Positions 57,278 through 64,000 of a stretch of DNA of 64,000 bases are shown here, in pieces. The DNA is taken from positions 218,060 to 282,059 of the forward strand of contig NZ_ANMR01000006.1 of NCBI RefSeq assembly GCF_000338275.1. Reading direction: 5' to 3'. This stretch comes from Staphylococcus xylosus NJ. GTDB taxonomy: Bacteria; Bacillota; Bacilli; Staphylococcales; Staphylococcaceae. The notes under the pieces are model-generated. The model ran no database searches. It worked only from the letters and a program-made list of their open reading frames with translations, and was not told the origin of the DNA. A program made the translations under genes and the position numbers. Numbering within the stretch: position 1 is the first letter of the stretch; every line of letters begins with the position of its first letter.

Positions 57278-57972
57278 GGTTGAAACCCTCCTAAATCCAG
57301 CGCTTCCTCTTGAATCGCACAAAATTTAACATTGTCTCCTAATTTTAATTTTGTGAAATCTTCTAATTCCGGATTAAACAATCGAACAGGTGTATACCCT
57401 ATGACTAACCAATCACCATATGTATCAGTTGTAGTGATTCCTGTCTTTTTACCTTCAATAATTACAGAACCCGCAGGAATAAATGTCTTTTTCCCACCTG
57501 TATGATTTACAAATAAACGCTTATTCATGCCAGTTAAATAAGGAAATCCTGGTGTATAGCCCATCATTGACACAAAATAATTTTGTTCCGTATGTAATTT
57601 CACAAATTTTTCGAAATCCATTTTATAATAAGTCAGTAGAGCATCTAAATCAGGTCCACATTTCCCACCATACACGACTGGAATTTCAATAGGTTCAACT
57701 GTTTCTTCGTCATGCTTAATTTCCATTTGTACCGTTTGCATTAACGCTTTCATATATAAAAATGGAGATTGAATATGATGATGCTTAATCATGTCCCTTG
57801 CATCATAACAAATCATCATGTCTGATTCTGTAGGTACAATTTCTGTTATAAAAGGATACTGTTTGTCTGCTAAATATTTTTTCAAAGCTAACAGATCTTC
57901 AGTCAAATCTTTAGAGACTTCTTTTTCTATAGAAACCACTATTGCTTGGTCTCCTTGACTATATATCTTCAT
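57265..57972 (-). CDS. 5-oxoprolinase subunit B-like / KipI protein
   Basis: The 235-residue protein belongs to the PxpB/KipI family (allophanate hydrolase subunit 1 fold). IEIPVVYGGKCGPDLDALLTYYKM lies near 95-118, and the cyclophilin-like C-terminal part has SMMGYTPGFPYLTGMNKRL and PAGSVIIEGKKTGITTTDTYGDWLVIGYTPVRLF (about 135-205). It would form the BC part of 5-oxoprolinase, or act as a histidine kinase inhibitor as in Bacillus; staphylococci do not sporulate, so the first is likelier. GAGGTGAAACT precedes the ATG. A small membrane protein gene ends 22 nt before it. Confidence 0.85.
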   Translation of the reverse strand: MKIYSQGDQAIVVSIEKEVSKDLTEDLLALKKYLADKQYPFITEIVPTESDMMICYDARDMIKHHHIQSPFLYMKALMQTVQMEIKHDEETVEPIEIPVVYGGKCGPDLDALLTYYKMDFEKFVKLHTEQNYFVSMMGYTPGFPYLTGMNKRLFVNHTGGKKTFIPAGSVIIEGKKTGITTTDTYGDWLVIGYTPVRLFNPELEDFTKLKLGDNVKFCAIQEEALDLGGFQPCQS

Positions 57973-57994
57973 AGTTTCACCTCATAAATTGTTA

Positions 57995-58201
57995 CTAACG
58001 ATAAAATACATCAAATACTTGTATCAAATAATGTACGAGTTCTTTTACTAGGAAATAGACAAATATAAATTGAAATATGCAAGATACTGTAATGACGAAG
58101 CGTGTTAAATAAACACTTTGTCGTTTCAACAATTGATTTACGCCCCATTTGGTAAGCATAGAAATTATAATAATTGTAAATGCCCAAACCAATATCATCA
58201 T
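57995..58201 (-). CDS. Small membrane protein of unknown function
   Basis: The 68-residue frame begins MMILVWAF behind GAGGAAAA and has two predicted membrane segments (about residues 2-18 and 33-58) joined by a basic loop (KWGVNQLLKRQ). I do not recognise a family. A second frame overlaps it (58211-58011) but encodes mixed, non-hydrophobic residues and starts less well, so I prefer this one. It lies 22 nt upstream of the PxpB-like gene on the same strand and may share its transcript. Confidence 0.55.
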   Translation of the reverse strand: MMILVWAFTIIIISMLTKWGVNQLLKRQSVYLTRFVITVSCIFQFIFVYFLVKELVHYLIQVFDVFYR

Positions 58202-58313
58202 TTTTCCTCACTCACTGTTTATAAATTTTGTCTTTACTATTTTGTTTATAAAATTTGATTATTTTAAATTGCGTATGCGCTATCAATGACGCCATGATTA
58301 TACTTTCTATATT

Positions 58314-58922
58314 CTATAGATAAATTTCTACCTCGGCAACCTCTCGCAAACTATTTATTAGAAAAATCTGTATCATATTACTACTTATTTTATCTTTTAA
58401 TTCATGTATATCATAATCTTTTTCTATTACCTCACCTTTATCTAATAATTCTTGACGCATACAGCCACACAAAAAATCTTCATTATAAAACGGTGTATAG
58501 TAATAGCCACCTTCTCTTATCATTATATTCCCTATATCAAATTCTAATACTTTACCTTCTTCATTATATAATAGAACGATATCAGTTTGATGATTATGCT
58601 CTAAATGTTCTCTTTGTGTCGTCTTGTGAACTATGACTTGGTTATTCACATCAGCTGATAAGGGTAACAGCTTTGCTGTAAATGTTGACTTTTCTGGCAA
58701 AGGCGCTGCAACGTAATGCATTGTTCCATCTTTATTCAACAAAATTTTTATTCGATAAACACCCGTTGCATATTGCTCGCTAATTGATATTATAAGCTCT
58801 GACCAAGTAGACTCATCAAACAAAAACCCTAATTGTTCAGAAGCGTTTTTCATTCTTTTTTTATGATAAGAAATTCTTGGAAATAAACCTGACTCTAACC
58901 TCATCGTTTCAAAAAGTTGCAT
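58314..58922 (-). CDS. pabC: Aminodeoxychorismate lyase
   Basis: PabC splits 4-amino-4-deoxychorismate into p-aminobenzoate and pyruvate using PLP, the last step of PABA synthesis for folate. The 202-residue protein is a shortish fold-type IV PLP enzyme. The start MQLFETMRLESGLFPRISYHKKRM, YRIKILLNKDG (candidate PLP lysine near 81-85), EGKVLEFDIGNIMIREGG and DFLCGCMRQELLDKG follow the family order. Its start shares one base with the pabB stop (TAATG), so translation is coupled. Confidence 0.85.
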   Translation of the reverse strand: MQLFETMRLESGLFPRISYHKKRMKNASEQLGFLFDESTWSELIISISEQYATGVYRIKILLNKDGTMHYVAAPLPEKSTFTAKLLPLSADVNNQVIVHKTTQREHLEHNHQTDIVLLYNEEGKVLEFDIGNIMIREGGYYYTPFYNEDFLCGCMRQELLDKGEVIEKDYDIHELKDKISSNMIQIFLINSLREVAEVEIYL

Positions 58923-60064
58923 TATAATCGCTCCAATATCTTTGTTTTGTCTATAAATTCTTGAACTTCTTGCTCAGGTATAGAGTCAATTGTAATACCT
59001 GCACCGACTCCATAAATGGCTTGGTTATTTAAGTATTGTATTGTTCGAATCGGCACATTAAAGATTGATTTACCATTTGGAAGTAATAAGCCAATCGCAC
59101 CGCAGTATATATTTCGTGGTGTTTGTTCTAATTCTTTTATATAGCTCATCGTATTAAGTTTTGGGGCTCCTGTAATTGAACCGCAAGGGAATAGTGCACT
59201 TAGTATCTGATTTAAGTCTGTATCTTTATTTAAAGTGGCAGTAATCGTTGACGTCATTTGAAATACTGTTTGATATGGTTCTATATGAAACGGTTTATAT
59301 ACATTAATACTGCCGGTTTTTGCAATTCGACTCATGTCATTACGTAGTAAATCTACAATCATTACATTTTCTGCTCTATCTTTGCTTGAGTGACTTAAAG
59401 TGTTTAGATTTTGCCTATCTTCTTTTTCATTACTACCTCTTGGCATCGTACCTTTCATGGGTTTACTTAATAATATATCCTCATTAGCTTTAAATGGACC
59501 TCGTTGGAAGAATAATTCTGGTGATAATGAAGCAACTTGTAGCTCATCTGTTTCAATAAGCGCAGAATAAAATCCGTGATTATCATTTAAAAGATGATAA
59601 TATAAAGTCGCTATAGAATGATGAATTGAATCTACTAATCTCGTTGTATAATTTACTTGATATGTGTTTCCCTCCACAATAGCTGATTGAATTGTCCGAA
59701 TATGTTTGATAAGCTCAGCTCTATTTAATTGAAATTGGAAGCTACATTGTTGTTGATATATTGTATCCTCAACGTCATTTTCAGTTTCTGATATATTCTC
59801 AAAAACATATACTGCCGCGTATACATAGTCTTCTTCAGTCGGCACCGTTGCCATGTCTTTATTGAAGTAAGTTGCCGCTTCATAAGGTAAATATAAGGCT
59901 GCGTAATAGCCATCATTTTGATATCTTTCTGCAAAGCACACGACATCACCGACTTCTTCTATTGTATATGCAACTTTTTTAGCAATACATTGCGTGAATA
60001 AATAACGATGCGTCTCATGCGTTGTTTCATCAGTTATGTAACGGTAATTAAAGTGTATTTGCAT
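58922..60064 (-). CDS. pabB: Aminodeoxychorismate synthase component I
   Basis: PabB aminates chorismate to 4-amino-4-deoxychorismate with ammonia from PabA. The 380-residue protein contains the chorismate-binding domain: ASLSPELFFQRG, LSKPMKGTMPRG, KDRAENVMIVDLLRNDMSRI, FPCGSITGAPKLNTMSYI and GAIGLLLPNGKSIFNVPIRTIQ. It is shorter than the 450-residue form of enteric bacteria at the N-terminus, and still starts with a recognisable partial lead domain. It overlaps pabA by 17 nt and pabC by 1 nt. The KPMKGT lysine motif points to PabB over anthranilate synthase TrpE. Confidence 0.92.
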   Translation of the reverse strand: MQIHFNYRYITDETTHETHRYLFTQCIAKKVAYTIEEVGDVVCFAERYQNDGYYAALYLPYEAATYFNKDMATVPTEEDYVYAAVYVFENISETENDVEDTIYQQQCSFQFQLNRAELIKHIRTIQSAIVEGNTYQVNYTTRLVDSIHHSIATLYYHLLNDNHGFYSALIETDELQVASLSPELFFQRGPFKANEDILLSKPMKGTMPRGSNEKEDRQNLNTLSHSSKDRAENVMIVDLLRNDMSRIAKTGSINVYKPFHIEPYQTVFQMTSTITATLNKDTDLNQILSALFPCGSITGAPKLNTMSYIKELEQTPRNIYCGAIGLLLPNGKSIFNVPIRTIQYLNNQAIYGVGAGITIDSIPEQEVQEFIDKTKILERL

Positions 60065-60641
60065 GGTAGACCTCCACTATATCTATAAATATTTGAATCT
60101 GTTTAAGACCATATTCACTTAATATGGATTCAGGGTGATATTGTACTCCATAAATAGGTAATAATTTATGTTCCAAAGCCATTATAATGTCTTCATTATT
60201 TGTAGCTGTAACAGTTAATGTTTCTGGAAAGGATGATCGCTCCGCTTTTAAAGAGTGATAACGCATCACATCGAATGATTCAGGCAAACCATCAAAGATA
60301 CCTATACCTTTATGTGTTATGCGTGTTGTATGACCATGAATAGGTTTATCACTTTTTATTATATTTCCACCGAAATAAGTCACAATTTGTTGAAACCCTA
60401 AACAAACGCCTAATATGGGCACCTCTGTAGAAAATGTTTGAATTACTTCATTTAATATAGGATAGTCCTTAGGAGAACCTGGTCCCGGTGAAATTATAAT
60501 TGCATCAGGTTGATGTAAACGAATTCGTTCATTTGTCACCGTTTCTACATCAATAACCTTAACTTGCCCTCCATAACTTTGCTTAATATAATCTACGATG
60601 TTATAAGTGAACGAATCTTTATTATCTATAATTAGTATCAT
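60048..60641 (-). CDS. pabA: Aminodeoxychorismate synthase component II (glutamine amidotransferase)
   Basis: PabA takes ammonia from glutamine and passes it to PabB. The 197-residue class I amidotransferase has the nucleophile Cys-80 in ILGVCLGFQQI, the catalytic His and Glu in VQYHPESILSEYG near 170, and ISPGPGSPKDY near 50-60. Such subunits can serve TrpE too; context with pabB and pabC indicates folate. GAGGCGACGAA precedes the ATG. It is the first gene of pabA-B-C and divergent from the que operon. Confidence 0.92.
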   Translation of the reverse strand: MILIIDNKDSFTYNIVDYIKQSYGGQVKVIDVETVTNERIRLHQPDAIIISPGPGSPKDYPILNEVIQTFSTEVPILGVCLGFQQIVTYFGGNIIKSDKPIHGHTTRITHKGIGIFDGLPESFDVMRYHSLKAERSSFPETLTVTATNNEDIIMALEHKLLPIYGVQYHPESILSEYGLKQIQIFIDIVEVYHANTL

Positions 60642-60755
60642 TTCGTCGCCTCTTTTTAAATATCTTCGTTATTCTGTTATACTTATTATCACAAATATTA
60701 ACTTGATTTTACAGTTTAAATATATTATTCTAAATCACGTTATAAATGAATACAA

Positions 60756-60791
60756 AGAGGTTCCTAGCTGATACCCTCTATAAAAAACTAG
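60756..60791 (+). ncRNA. PreQ1-I riboswitch aptamer
   Basis: The sequence from 60756 matches the class I preQ1 aptamer. Stem P1 is AGAGG (60756-60760) with CCTCT (60775-60779). The loop contains TTCCTAGCTGATACC. The A-rich tail TAAAAAAC runs into CTAG (60788-60791), which can pair with the loop CTAG (60764-60767) to form the pseudoknot P2. It precedes queC by about 105 nt, the usual place for this riboswitch in Firmicutes. Confidence 0.92.
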
Positions 60792-60837
60792 ACACATGAT
60801 TTTCGTCTGTCTTTTTTATAGAGATGGACGTTTTTTT
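60776..60837 (+). terminator. Expression platform of the preQ1 riboswitch
   Basis: Two exclusive hairpins can be drawn. A short one, AGACA (60790-60794) with TGTCT (60808-60812), is followed by TTTTT and acts as a terminator. A long one, CTCTATAAAAAA (60776-60787) with TTTTTTATAGAG (60812-60823), takes up the aptamer 3' side and the T run, so it would prevent termination. With preQ1 bound the aptamer blocks the long form, giving OFF. This logic is inferred from pairing. Confidence 0.6.
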
Positions 60838-60896
60838 GTGCCGTCATAGCATGAGTTATAACAGCTAGTTTGACAATATGAAGGAGTGCAAGCAAT

Positions 60897-61568
60897 ATGA
60901 CGCAACAATCTTTAGACAATGACAAAGCTATCGTAGTATTTAGCGGAGGACAAGATAGTACGACTTGTTTATTTTGGGCTAAAAAATATTTTGAAAGTGT
61001 AGAACTAGTTACATTCGCATACGGCCAAAGACACGATACAGAAATTGAAGTAGCAAAACGTATTGCAGAAGAACAACATGTTAAACATCACATCTTAGAT
61101 ATGTCTTTACTTTCACAACTAACACCTAATGCTCTTACGCAACACGATATGGATATCGAAGTAGGAGAAGATGGTATCCCTAATACATTTGTTCCTGCAA
61201 GAAATTTACTATTCTTATCTTTTGCTGGTGCCTTAGCATACCAGACAAACACTAAAAATATCATTACCGGTGTATGCGAGACGGATTTTTCAGGGTACCC
61301 TGATTGTAGAGATAGTTTTATTAAATCAATGAATGTAACGTTATCACTATCCATGGATAAAGACTTTGTAATTCATACACCTTTAATGTGGTTAGATAAA
61401 AAAGCAACCTGGGCATTAAGTGATGAACTCGGAGCGCTAGACTATATTCGTTACAACACGCTTACTTGCTATAACGGCATCGTTGGCGAAGGGTGTGGAG
61501 AATGCCCTGCTTGCGAATTAAGAGCGCATGGTTTAAATACCTATTTAGCTGAAAAAGGAGAGAATTAA
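60897..61568 (+). CDS. queC: 7-cyano-7-deazaguanine (preQ0) synthase
   Basis: QueC converts 7-carboxy-7-deazaguanine to preQ0 with ATP and ammonia. The 223-residue protein has the PP-loop SGGQDS at 16-21, [16 protein letters not shown] near 98-113 and the C-terminal zinc cysteines in [30 protein letters not shown] precedes the ATG. It is the first gene of queC-queD-queE behind the preQ1 riboswitch, so its expression should fall when preQ1 is plentiful. Confidence 0.95.
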   Translation: MTQQSLDNDKAIVVFSGGQDSTTCLFWAKKYFESVELVTFAYGQRHDTEIEVAKRIAEEQHVKHHILDMSLLSQLTPNALTQHDMDIEVGEDGIPNTFVPARNLLFLSFAGALAYQTNTKNIITGVCETDFSGYPDCRDSFIKSMNVTLSLSMDKDFVIHTPLMWLDKKATWALSDELGALDYIRYNTLTCYNGIVGEGCGECPACELRAHGLNTYLAEKGEN

Positions 61569-61570
61569 TT

Positions 61571-61999
61571 ATGTTCCAACAAAATTATCCAAGCGTACAA
61601 CATCCATATACTTTCGAACTAAATAAAGACTTTAATTTTTCTGCAGCGCATTATATACCAAGTGAAGATGCAGGCAAATGCATGCGCACACATGGTCATA
61701 CTTATTTTGTTAATTTAACGATTGTTGGCGATTCATTAGATCACAATGGTTTTTTAGTAAATTTTAGCGAGCTAAAGAAATTAGTTCACGGTCAATTCGA
61801 TCACCACTTACTTAATGATTTACCACAATTCGAAGGAAAAAGCCCTTCTACTGAAATTGTAGCTCAAACTATATACGAAATGGTTCAAACATCTTTAAAC
61901 CAGCGTAGTAATCAACCTAAATGTGTTCAAGTCTATGTAAGAGAAACGCCGACAAGCTATGTCGTATACAGACCAAAGGAGCAACATAATCATGAGTAA
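61571..61999 (+). CDS. queD: 6-carboxy-5,6,7,8-tetrahydropterin synthase
   Basis: QueD turns dihydroneopterin triphosphate into 6-carboxytetrahydropterin, the substrate of QueE. The 142-residue protein has zinc ligands His-27 (FSAAHYI), His-41 and His-43 (MRTHGHTYFV) and Cys-37 in AGKCMRT as the likely catalytic residue. DHHLLND and the Glu in YVRETPTSYVVY complete the site. It starts 2 nt past queC with a ribosome binding site (AAAAGGAGAG) inside the queC end, and its stop overlaps queE by 8 nt. Confidence 0.94.
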   Translation: MFQQNYPSVQHPYTFELNKDFNFSAAHYIPSEDAGKCMRTHGHTYFVNLTIVGDSLDHNGFLVNFSELKKLVHGQFDHHLLNDLPQFEGKSPSTEIVAQTIYEMVQTSLNQRSNQPKCVQVYVRETPTSYVVYRPKEQHNHE

Positions 62000-62708
62000 A
62001 ATACCTGTATTAGAAATTTTCGGTCCAACAATTCAAGGTGAAGGCCGTGTCATAGGCCGCAAGACCATGTTTGTACGAACTGCCGGTTGTGATTATCGTT
62101 GCAGTTGGTGTGATTCTAGTTTTACTTGGGACGGTAGCGCTAAAGAAGATATTCGTATGATGACTGCTGAAGAAATTTATGATGCTTTATATGAGATTGC
62201 TGGAGACTCTTTTAACCACGTTACAATTTCTGGTGGTAACCCTGCCCTAATTAAAGGGATTCAACAATTAGTTGATTTATTTGATGAAAAACACATACAA
62301 AGTGCTTTAGAAACGCAAGGTAGTAAGTTCCAACCGTGGATGACTCAAATAGATGACTTAACGATAAGTCCCAAACCACCAAGTTCAAAAATGAAACCAA
62401 ACTTGCCTATATTAGATGAAGTCATTGAACAATGTGTACCAGAATCACTAAATCTAAAAGTTGTTATTTTCGATGACGAAGACTATGAATTTGCTAAAAA
62501 GATCCATCACAGATACCCTGCTATTCCCTTTTACTTACAAGTAGGCAATCCTTACTTAGATGGTGAATACGTAGAATCACACACTAAAAAGTTATTAACG
62601 TTATATGAAACGTTAGTAGACCGCGTAATGGTCAGTAGTGATATGAACAATGTATATGTTCTACCTCAATTACACACATTGCTTTGGAGTAACAAAAAAG
62701 GTGTTTAA
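61992..62708 (+). CDS. queE: 7-carboxy-7-deazaguanine synthase
   Basis: QueE is a radical SAM enzyme that rearranges 6-carboxytetrahydropterin to 7-carboxy-7-deazaguanine. The 238-residue protein has the cluster cysteines Cys-33, Cys-37 and Cys-40 in GCDYRCSWCDSSFTW (Cx3Cx2C), FGPTIQGEGRVIG for substrate contact and VTISGGNPAL for SAM binding. I start at ATG 61992, 10 nt past AAAGGAG; an in-frame upstream ATG at 61959 would include the queD end. It is last in the operon and followed by a terminator. Confidence 0.94.
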   Translation: MSKIPVLEIFGPTIQGEGRVIGRKTMFVRTAGCDYRCSWCDSSFTWDGSAKEDIRMMTAEEIYDALYEIAGDSFNHVTISGGNPALIKGIQQLVDLFDEKHIQSALETQGSKFQPWMTQIDDLTISPKPPSSKMKPNLPILDEVIEQCVPESLNLKVVIFDDEDYEFAKKIHHRYPAIPFYLQVGNPYLDGEYVESHTKKLLTLYETLVDRVMVSSDMNNVYVLPQLHTLLWSNKKGV

Positions 62709-62722
62709 ATTGTGTAATCTAT

Positions 62723-62769
62723 GCGATCCGTTGTATAATGCTCTTTGTCTATATAACGAATCGCTTTTT
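62723..62769 (+). terminator. Intrinsic terminator after queE
   Basis: GCGAT-c-CGTT (62723-62732) pairs with AACG-a-ATCGC (62755-62764), followed by TTTTTAG. It starts 14 nt past the queE stop. The sequence from 62770 to 62944 holds no gene. Confidence 0.8.
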
Positions 62770-62944
62770 AGTGATGCAAAAATATATAGTTGGTCATCAC
62801 TGTAAAATTATTTTTATTATGCATTTAACATCATTTTTAATCACATTTGAATGATGATGCTTTGAAGAAATTATGTAATTAAATGATTAACTTTCACTTA
62901 ATTGATATAATGTTGCAGTGAAGTATCTAGGTTAGGAGAGCAGC

Positions 62945-63538
62945 ATGCTAATTAATATAATTATAAATATAGCTACGGTATTAATTGTGCTCGGCATTGA
63001 TTTATATCGTCAGAATTTTAAACAACTAAAGTTTAGCTCTATACTGATTGCAATAACACTCAATGGTATTATTAATTTATTTTTAGTCGGTGAATATGAT
63101 TACATCGCTTTTTATACAATCACACAATTATTTATTTGGACTTTATTACAACTTTATTTAAATCGTAAGATAACTGCTTATAAAATTACAGATCAAAAAT
63201 TCATTGCAGTTATTTTAACAATTATCATGAGTACATCATTAATTCTTACATATAGTACTAGTCACGACTCGTATTATATGTCTATCCCATATTTAGCCCC
63301 TGCTATATTCCTGGTTGGTGCAATATTACTTTTCTATAGTACTTTTCAACCAAAGGAAAAAGAGCAACTTAAGCTATTACAACGTATCAAGCATCCAATT
63401 TTAATAGGCCAAATATGTATGATCGGTGCTTTTACGATAATGATGCTATTAACGCCTTACTGGTATGCCTTTATTATAGTTCATTTGCTATTTATATTTT
63501 TCTTATTATGGCAGAATATATTTTTTTCACATAAATGA
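62945..63538 (+). CDS. Multi-pass membrane protein of unknown function
   Basis: The 197-residue protein has about six predicted membrane segments (around residues 3-19, 30-48, 53-73, 85-103, 116-134 and 150-195, the last region holding two). It has charged loops QNFKQLKF and KEKEQLKLLQRIKHP on what would be the inside. I see no transporter or enzyme motif and do not recognise the family. GGAGAGCAGC precedes the ATG. It is a single gene, followed 63 nt later by the GlsB-type gene on the same strand. Confidence 0.7.
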   Translation: MLINIIINIATVLIVLGIDLYRQNFKQLKFSSILIAITLNGIINLFLVGEYDYIAFYTITQLFIWTLLQLYLNRKITAYKITDQKFIAVILTIIMSTSLILTYSTSHDSYYMSIPYLAPAIFLVGAILLFYSTFQPKEKEQLKLLQRIKHPILIGQICMIGAFTIMMLLTPYWYAFIIVHLLFIFFLLWQNIFFSHK

Positions 63539-63601
63539 TTAACATATTATATTTTGTGGTATAAATAAACAGTTAAATAATTTCTTAAAGGAGGTTAAAT
63601 T

Positions 63602-63856
63602 ATGTTTGGCTTTATACTTATGTTAATTGTCGGCGGCTTAATCGGCTGGATAGCTGGTGGCATTGTTGGTAAAGATATCCCAGGCGGGATTTTAGGTAAT
63701 ATTATTGCTGGTATCGTAGGTGCAGCATTAGGTTCATGGATCTTTGGTGACTGGGGTTGGCACTTAGGTGGGATCGCAATCTTCCCAGCATTAATCGGTA
63801 CAATTATTTTAGTTGCAGTGGTTTCATTCATTTTTGGTAAATTACGTAAAAAATAA
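63602..63856 (+). CDS. GlsB/YeaQ/YmgE-family small membrane protein
   Basis: The 84-residue protein is the transglycosylase-associated (YeaQ/YmgE/GlsB) type, with three glycine-rich membrane segments (about 2-20, 30-48 and 56-78). Glycine spacing in VGGLIGWIAGGIVG and GNIIAGIVGAALGSWIFG is typical. GlsB in enterococci is a membrane anchor for the stress protein GlsB/Gls24 set; in Staphylococcus related AmaP-Asp23 proteins exist, but no such gene is near. The biochemical role is unknown. AAAGGAGG precedes the ATG. Confidence 0.88.
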   Translation: MFGFILMLIVGGLIGWIAGGIVGKDIPGGILGNIIAGIVGAALGSWIFGDWGWHLGGIAIFPALIGTIILVAVVSFIFGKLRKK

Positions 63857-63896
63857 TCAATCATAATGAAACGTAATGATTTACTAATATTAATAT

Positions 63897-63979
63897 GGGG
63901 CGGTTCACAGAAATCAACTCGAGATTTTGTGGCTGCCAAGACAAAAGCGTCCGAGACAATTGTTATGTCTCGGACGCTT
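63897..63979. repeat. Degenerate composite repeat with terminator at the window end
   Basis: GGGGCGGTTCACAGAAATC (63897-63915) faces GATTTTGTGGCTGCC (63923-63937), a degenerate form of hairpin A seen at 6498 and 22288. AAGCGTCCGAGACA (63945-63958) pairs perfectly with TGTCTCGGACGCTT (63966-63979), the hairpin C type, followed by a T-rich stretch, so it serves as the terminator of the GlsB-type gene. Confidence 0.75.
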
Positions 63980-64000
63980 ACTTATTGCTTTTCCTTTTAT

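Noticed and set aside
58011..58211. 66-codon minus-strand frame overlapping the small membrane protein gene
   Set aside because: Its residues do not form membrane segments or a domain, and the overlapping frame starting at 58201 is better placed behind GAGGAAAA and is clearly hydrophobic.
63897..63979. attachment site or transposon end at the right edge
   Set aside because: The inverted sequences are the same hairpin types found at other gene ends in the window and have no flanking duplication that I can see.
1..64000. CRISPR arrays, tRNA or rRNA genes, insertion sequences, phage genes, toxin-antitoxin or defence islands
   Set aside because: I looked for repeated spacers, tRNA-like cloverleafs ending in CCA, transposase or integrase motifs and defence domains, and saw none; all sizeable genes have core housekeeping assignments or are small conserved proteins.

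Overview
The window is a stretch of low-GC Firmicute chromosome that I assign to a Staphylococcus other than S. aureus. Gene order (uvrA-uvrB-csbA-HD protein-LysM/CHAP protein-prfB-secA-hpf-comFC-comFA-fakB1 and on through tagO, gdpS, pepT, murB, sst, nrd, queF, dtpT, hisC, recQ and ltaS to queCDE) is the staphylococcal core order I know from S. aureus, but the proteins (LtaS, SstD, FakB1, NrdE) differ at many positions from the S. aureus sequences I remember. There are two tandem dtpT genes. I cannot name the species from sequence alone. I see no rRNA or tRNA gene, phage, insertion sequence or CRISPR array; this is ordinary vertically inherited core genome, and the unusual material is mostly regulatory or intergenic.

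Layout. 1-5.3 kb (minus): start of hprK, then the uvrB-uvrA repair operon behind a LexA box. 5.4-9.3 kb (minus): csbA with an HD phosphohydrolase, a secreted LysM-CHAP cell-wall hydrolase behind a WalR-type box, and prfB with its programmed +1 frameshift. 9.4-14.9 kb (minus): secA, hpf, comFC-comFA. The comFA reading frame, including its zinc finger, extends to an AUA codon behind a strong Shine-Dalgarno sequence. 14.9-19.2 kb: fakB1, a YigZ protein, tagO (wall teichoic acid) and gdpS (GGDEF). 19.7-22.3 kb (plus): a two-part ThrE-type exporter and pepT. 22.6-28.1 kb: glycerate kinase, bacilliredoxin brxC, a YkyA lipoprotein, a GrpB-family protein, murB, a CHY zinc-finger protein and a PH-domain protein. 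28.4-32.4 kb (minus): the Fur-controlled sstABCD siderophore/iron uptake operon. 32.7-36.6 kb (minus): nrdI-nrdE-nrdF with tandem NrdR boxes. 36.8-42.1 kb (plus): an EamA transporter with queF, then two POT peptide transporters. 42.6-48.3 kb: a lipid kinase, a 5'-nucleotidase, a HisC-type aminotransferase and an OpuC/EgtUV-like ABC transporter. 48.8-55.6 kb: recQ, an ABC-F ATPase, a ZIP metal transporter and ltaS. 56.3-60.6 kb (minus): PxpC/PxpB-like subunits, a small membrane protein and pabA-pabB-pabC. 60.7-62.7 kb (plus): a preQ1-I riboswitch and queC-queD-queE. The end holds a membrane protein of unknown function and a GlsB/YeaQ-type protein.

How the genes work together. Several sets serve one pathway in pieces: queCDE (preQ0 synthesis, riboswitch controlled) and queF (preQ0 to preQ1, 23 kb away beside a transporter gene); tagO and ltaS (the two teichoic acid polymers) with murB and the LysM-CHAP hydrolase (peptidoglycan); uvrAB and recQ (repair); nrdIEF (dNTP supply) with two nucleotide phosphohydrolases; pabABC (p-aminobenzoate for folate).

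Most transcription units end in clear intrinsic terminators. Several of these, at 22.4, 53.4 and 63.9 kb and partly at 40.2 kb, share a GAGAC...GTCTC-like core, two of them behind a second conserved hairpin. I found no wholly new multigene system. The best leads are the comFA start, the LexA-like promoter before EamA-queF, the palindrome inside the gdpS promoter, and the structured repeat plus terminator at 42.2-42.4 kb.
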